Below are positions 62,207 to 64,000 of a stretch of 64,000 bases of DNA, in pieces; position 1 is the stretch's first letter, and the number at the start of each line of letters is the position of its first letter. The position numbers and the translations under genes were made by a program. The DNA comes from Falsirhodobacter sp. 20TX0035 (lineage in GTDB: Bacteria; Pseudomonadota; Alphaproteobacteria; Rhodobacterales; Rhodobacteraceae), in NCBI RefSeq assembly GCF_028307215.1, contig NZ_JAQMHV010000004.1, positions 62,001 to 126,000 on the forward strand, read 5' to 3'. The notes below the pieces were generated by a model. It was not told the DNA's origin. It searched no databases and saw only the letters and a program-made list of their open reading frames with translations.

Positions 62207-62230
62207 GCGCGCCGGAAGGCCCCGGCGCCC
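62207..62230 (-). terminator. Possible hairpin after gdh
   Basis: A 7-base GC stem (62209-62215 with 62222-62228), 6-base loop, 7 bases past the gdh stop, but with no U-run. Weak as an intrinsic terminator. Confidence 0.3.
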
Positions 62231-62236
62231 ACACCA

Positions 62237-63664
62237 TCAGAGGCCCTTGGACTGGTAGGTCGCGGCCACGCGGCTGATGGACACGATATAGGCCGCCACG
62301 CGCAGATCCTCGACATCGTCACGCCCGTGCCACACCTCGCGCATGGCCTGATAGGCCGTCCGCATCGTGTCATCGAGGCCCGAACGCACCAGCTCCAGCT
62401 CTCCGGCGCCGTGCAGGTAGCGCTTCTTGAAGTCGGGCGACAGCGTCCAGCCAAGGCCCTTGTCGGCCGACAGGCGTTCCAGCTCGTTCACCAGAAGCTC
62501 GTGGCGCGCCTCCTCGGCCCGGCGCTGCATCCGGCCGAAGCGGATGTGCGACAGGTTCTTCACCCATTCGAAATAGGACACCGTCACGCCACCGGCGTTG
62601 GCGTACATGTCGGGGATGATCAGCGTGCCTTTCTTGCGCAGGATCTCGTCTGCGCCAAATGTCACGGGGCCGTTCGCGGCCTCGATGATCAGGGGGGCCT
62701 GGATGCGTTCGGCGTTGCCCCGGTGGATGGCGCCTTCCATGGCCGCCGGGATCAGGATGTCGCATTCCGATTCCAGCAGCTTCGCGCCATCCTCCACGAA
62801 CTGCGCGCCCGGATAGTCGCGGACCGATCCGGTCTTGACGATCCACTGGCGCACATCCTCCACGTCCAGCGCGTCGCCGACAAGGGCGCCGTCACGTTCG
62901 ATGATGGCGGTGATCTTGGCGCCGTCCTCCTCGGACAGGAACTTCGCGGCGTGATAGCCCACGTTGCCCAGGCCCTGCACGACCACGCGCTTGCCGTCCA
63001 GCTTGCCCGACAGGCCGGCCCTTGCCGCATCTTCGGGGTGACGGAAGAACTCGCGCAGCGCGAACTGGATGCCGCGGCCCGTCGCCTCTACCCGGCCCTG
63101 GATGCCGCCGGCGTTCAGGGGCTTGCCGGTCACGCAGGCTTTGGCGTTGATGTCGGTCGTGTTCATCCGGGCGTACTGGTCGGCGATCCAGGCCATCTCG
63201 CGCTCGCTCGTGCCCATGTCGGGGGCGGGCACGTTCTGGGCGGGGTTGATCAGGTCGCGCTTGATCAGCTCATAGGCGAAACGGCGGGTGATCAGCTCCA
63301 GCTCCCGCTCGTCATACTGGCGGGGGTCGATGCACAGGCCGCCCTTGGACCCGCCGAAGGGCGTTTCCACCAGCGCGCACTTGTAGGTCATCAGCGCGGC
63401 CAGCGCCTCGACCTCGTCCTGGTTGACGTTCAGCGCAAAACGGATGCCGCCCTTCACGGGCTCCATATGTTCCGAGTGGACGGAGCGGTAGCCCGTGAAC
63501 GTTTCGATCTTGCCGCGCAGCCGCACGCCGAACCGCACCGTGTAGGTGGAATTGCAGACACGGATCTTCTGCTCCAGCCCCGGCGACAGGTCCATGTGCC
63601 GGACGGCACGGTTGAACATCAGATCGACGGACTCGCGGAAACTCGGCTCACCGGCAACGACCAT
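62237..63664 (-). CDS. Glu/Leu/Phe/Val dehydrogenase (glutamate dehydrogenase)
   Basis: A 475-residue hexameric dehydrogenase. PFGGSKGGLCIDP (catalytic lysine), PAPDMGTSEREMAWIAD, and the Rossmann motif VVVQGLGNVGYHAAKFL. The sequence pattern fits glutamate dehydrogenase of the GluDH-I type, interconverting glutamate and 2-oxoglutarate. NAD or NADP use cannot be fixed by eye. Start ATG 63664 has GGAGGAG upstream. Confidence 0.93.
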   Translation of the reverse strand: MVVAGEPSFRESVDLMFNRAVRHMDLSPGLEQKIRVCNSTYTVRFGVRLRGKIETFTGYRSVHSEHMEPVKGGIRFALNVNQDEVEALAALMTYKCALVETPFGGSKGGLCIDPRQYDERELELITRRFAYELIKRDLINPAQNVPAPDMGTSEREMAWIADQYARMNTTDINAKACVTGKPLNAGGIQGRVEATGRGIQFALREFFRHPEDAARAGLSGKLDGKRVVVQGLGNVGYHAAKFLSEEDGAKITAIIERDGALVGDALDVEDVRQWIVKTGSVRDYPGAQFVEDGAKLLESECDILIPAAMEGAIHRGNAERIQAPLIIEAANGPVTFGADEILRKKGTLIIPDMYANAGGVTVSYFEWVKNLSHIRFGRMQRRAEEARHELLVNELERLSADKGLGWTLSPDFKKRYLHGAGELELVRSGLDDTMRTAYQAMREVWHGRDDVEDLRVAAYIVSISRVAATYQSKGL

Positions 63665-63803
63665 GACAGGCTCCTCCCATTGCTTCGTAGGGCGGACGCT
63701 AGCGCTTGGGCCCGGCTGCGCCAACCCTGAAACGCCTGCCGCGCCGGGAAACCGAATCCGCCGCCGCGGGGTTCAGGAACGCAAGCCCATCGGAGATGTC
63801 CCA

Positions 63804-64000
63804 TGCCCCGCCCGTCCCTTCGCGACACGAACCGCGCCGCCCTTCACCTGCGCACCCGTCACCTGCGCGCCGACCTGGAGCTGGAGGTGACCCCGGCCGG
63901 GCTGGCCTCGATCGGCCTTCTGGTGTCGGGGATCCTGCTTTCGGTGGTGCCGATCGTGTGGGTGTCGACCCGCAAGCTGCCGGATCGCGACACGTCGAAG
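63804..64000 (+). CDS. Small membrane protein, start only (runs off window)
   Basis: ATG 63804, preceded by CGGAGA, opens a frame that continues to the window edge: PRPSLRDTNRAALHLRTRHL, then a hydrophobic stretch GLASIGLLVSGILLSVVPIV. About 65 residues are visible, with one transmembrane helix after a basic amphipathic start. No family recognised. Confidence 0.55.

Overview
The window is GC-rich chromosomal DNA from an alphaproteobacterium, most likely a member of the Rhodobacteraceae (Rhodobacterales). Reasons: a CtrA response regulator beside a SciP (DUF1153) gene, the content and order of the genes, a HemB without the zinc-site cysteines, and the dnaG-rpoD, ligA-recG and nrdR-ribD pairings. 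About 59 protein genes are packed tightly, mostly through ATGA or TGATG start/stop overlaps. I see no rRNA, tRNA, insertion sequence, prophage or CRISPR array, and no gene-free stretch longer than 300 bases.

Layout. 1-3920 (+): threonine synthase end, M16 peptidase, GNAT acetyltransferase, FAD-linked oxidase. 3973-8700 (-): squalene/phytoene-synthase-like protein, cysS, an outer-membrane barrel protein, ABC-F ATPase. 8702-9674: hisI, a small Fe-S scaffold-like protein and a 38-residue membrane peptide not on the ORF scale. 9748-15058 (-): recG, ligA, ctrA and sciP. 15175-27914: mnmA (+), then a long envelope block on the minus strand read as pyrH, frr, uppS, cdsA, dxr, rseP, bamA, skp, fabZ, lpxA, lpxI, lpxB. 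27988-35773: miaA, an orphan Tat-type peptide-binding protein, then der, bamB, a YfgM-like protein and an Atm1-like exporter. 35872-41344: LOG protein, host-attachment-family protein, Fe-type superoxide dismutase, tsf, rpsB, and pseudouridine catabolism genes psuK-psuG. 41345-51458: a predicted small RNA, a YejA-like binding protein, a CsbD-like acidic protein, a DsbA-family protein, a Bcr/CflA transporter, mfd, a small membrane protein, hemB and a YSC84-type lipoprotein. 51564-64000: penicillin acylase family protein, folA-thyA, a glyoxalase-fold protein, ribD-nrdR, YjbQ, a periplasmic protein, rpoD, dnaG, glutamate dehydrogenase, and the start of a small membrane protein.

Together these are mainly core functions: outer-membrane biogenesis (lipid A, Bam complex, phospholipid and isoprenoid precursors), information processing (rpoD, dnaG, ligA, recG, mfd, rpsB-tsf-frr), cofactor and nucleotide synthesis, and cell-cycle control. 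The less ordinary signals lie between genes. The strongest is a minus-strand small RNA at about 41403-41478 with its own sigma-70-type promoter and intrinsic terminator. Others are clusters of GANTC (CcrM) sites in front of ctrA and rpoD, a structured rpsB leader, and an unusual number of convergent gene pairs whose stop codons overlap, leaving no room for terminators.
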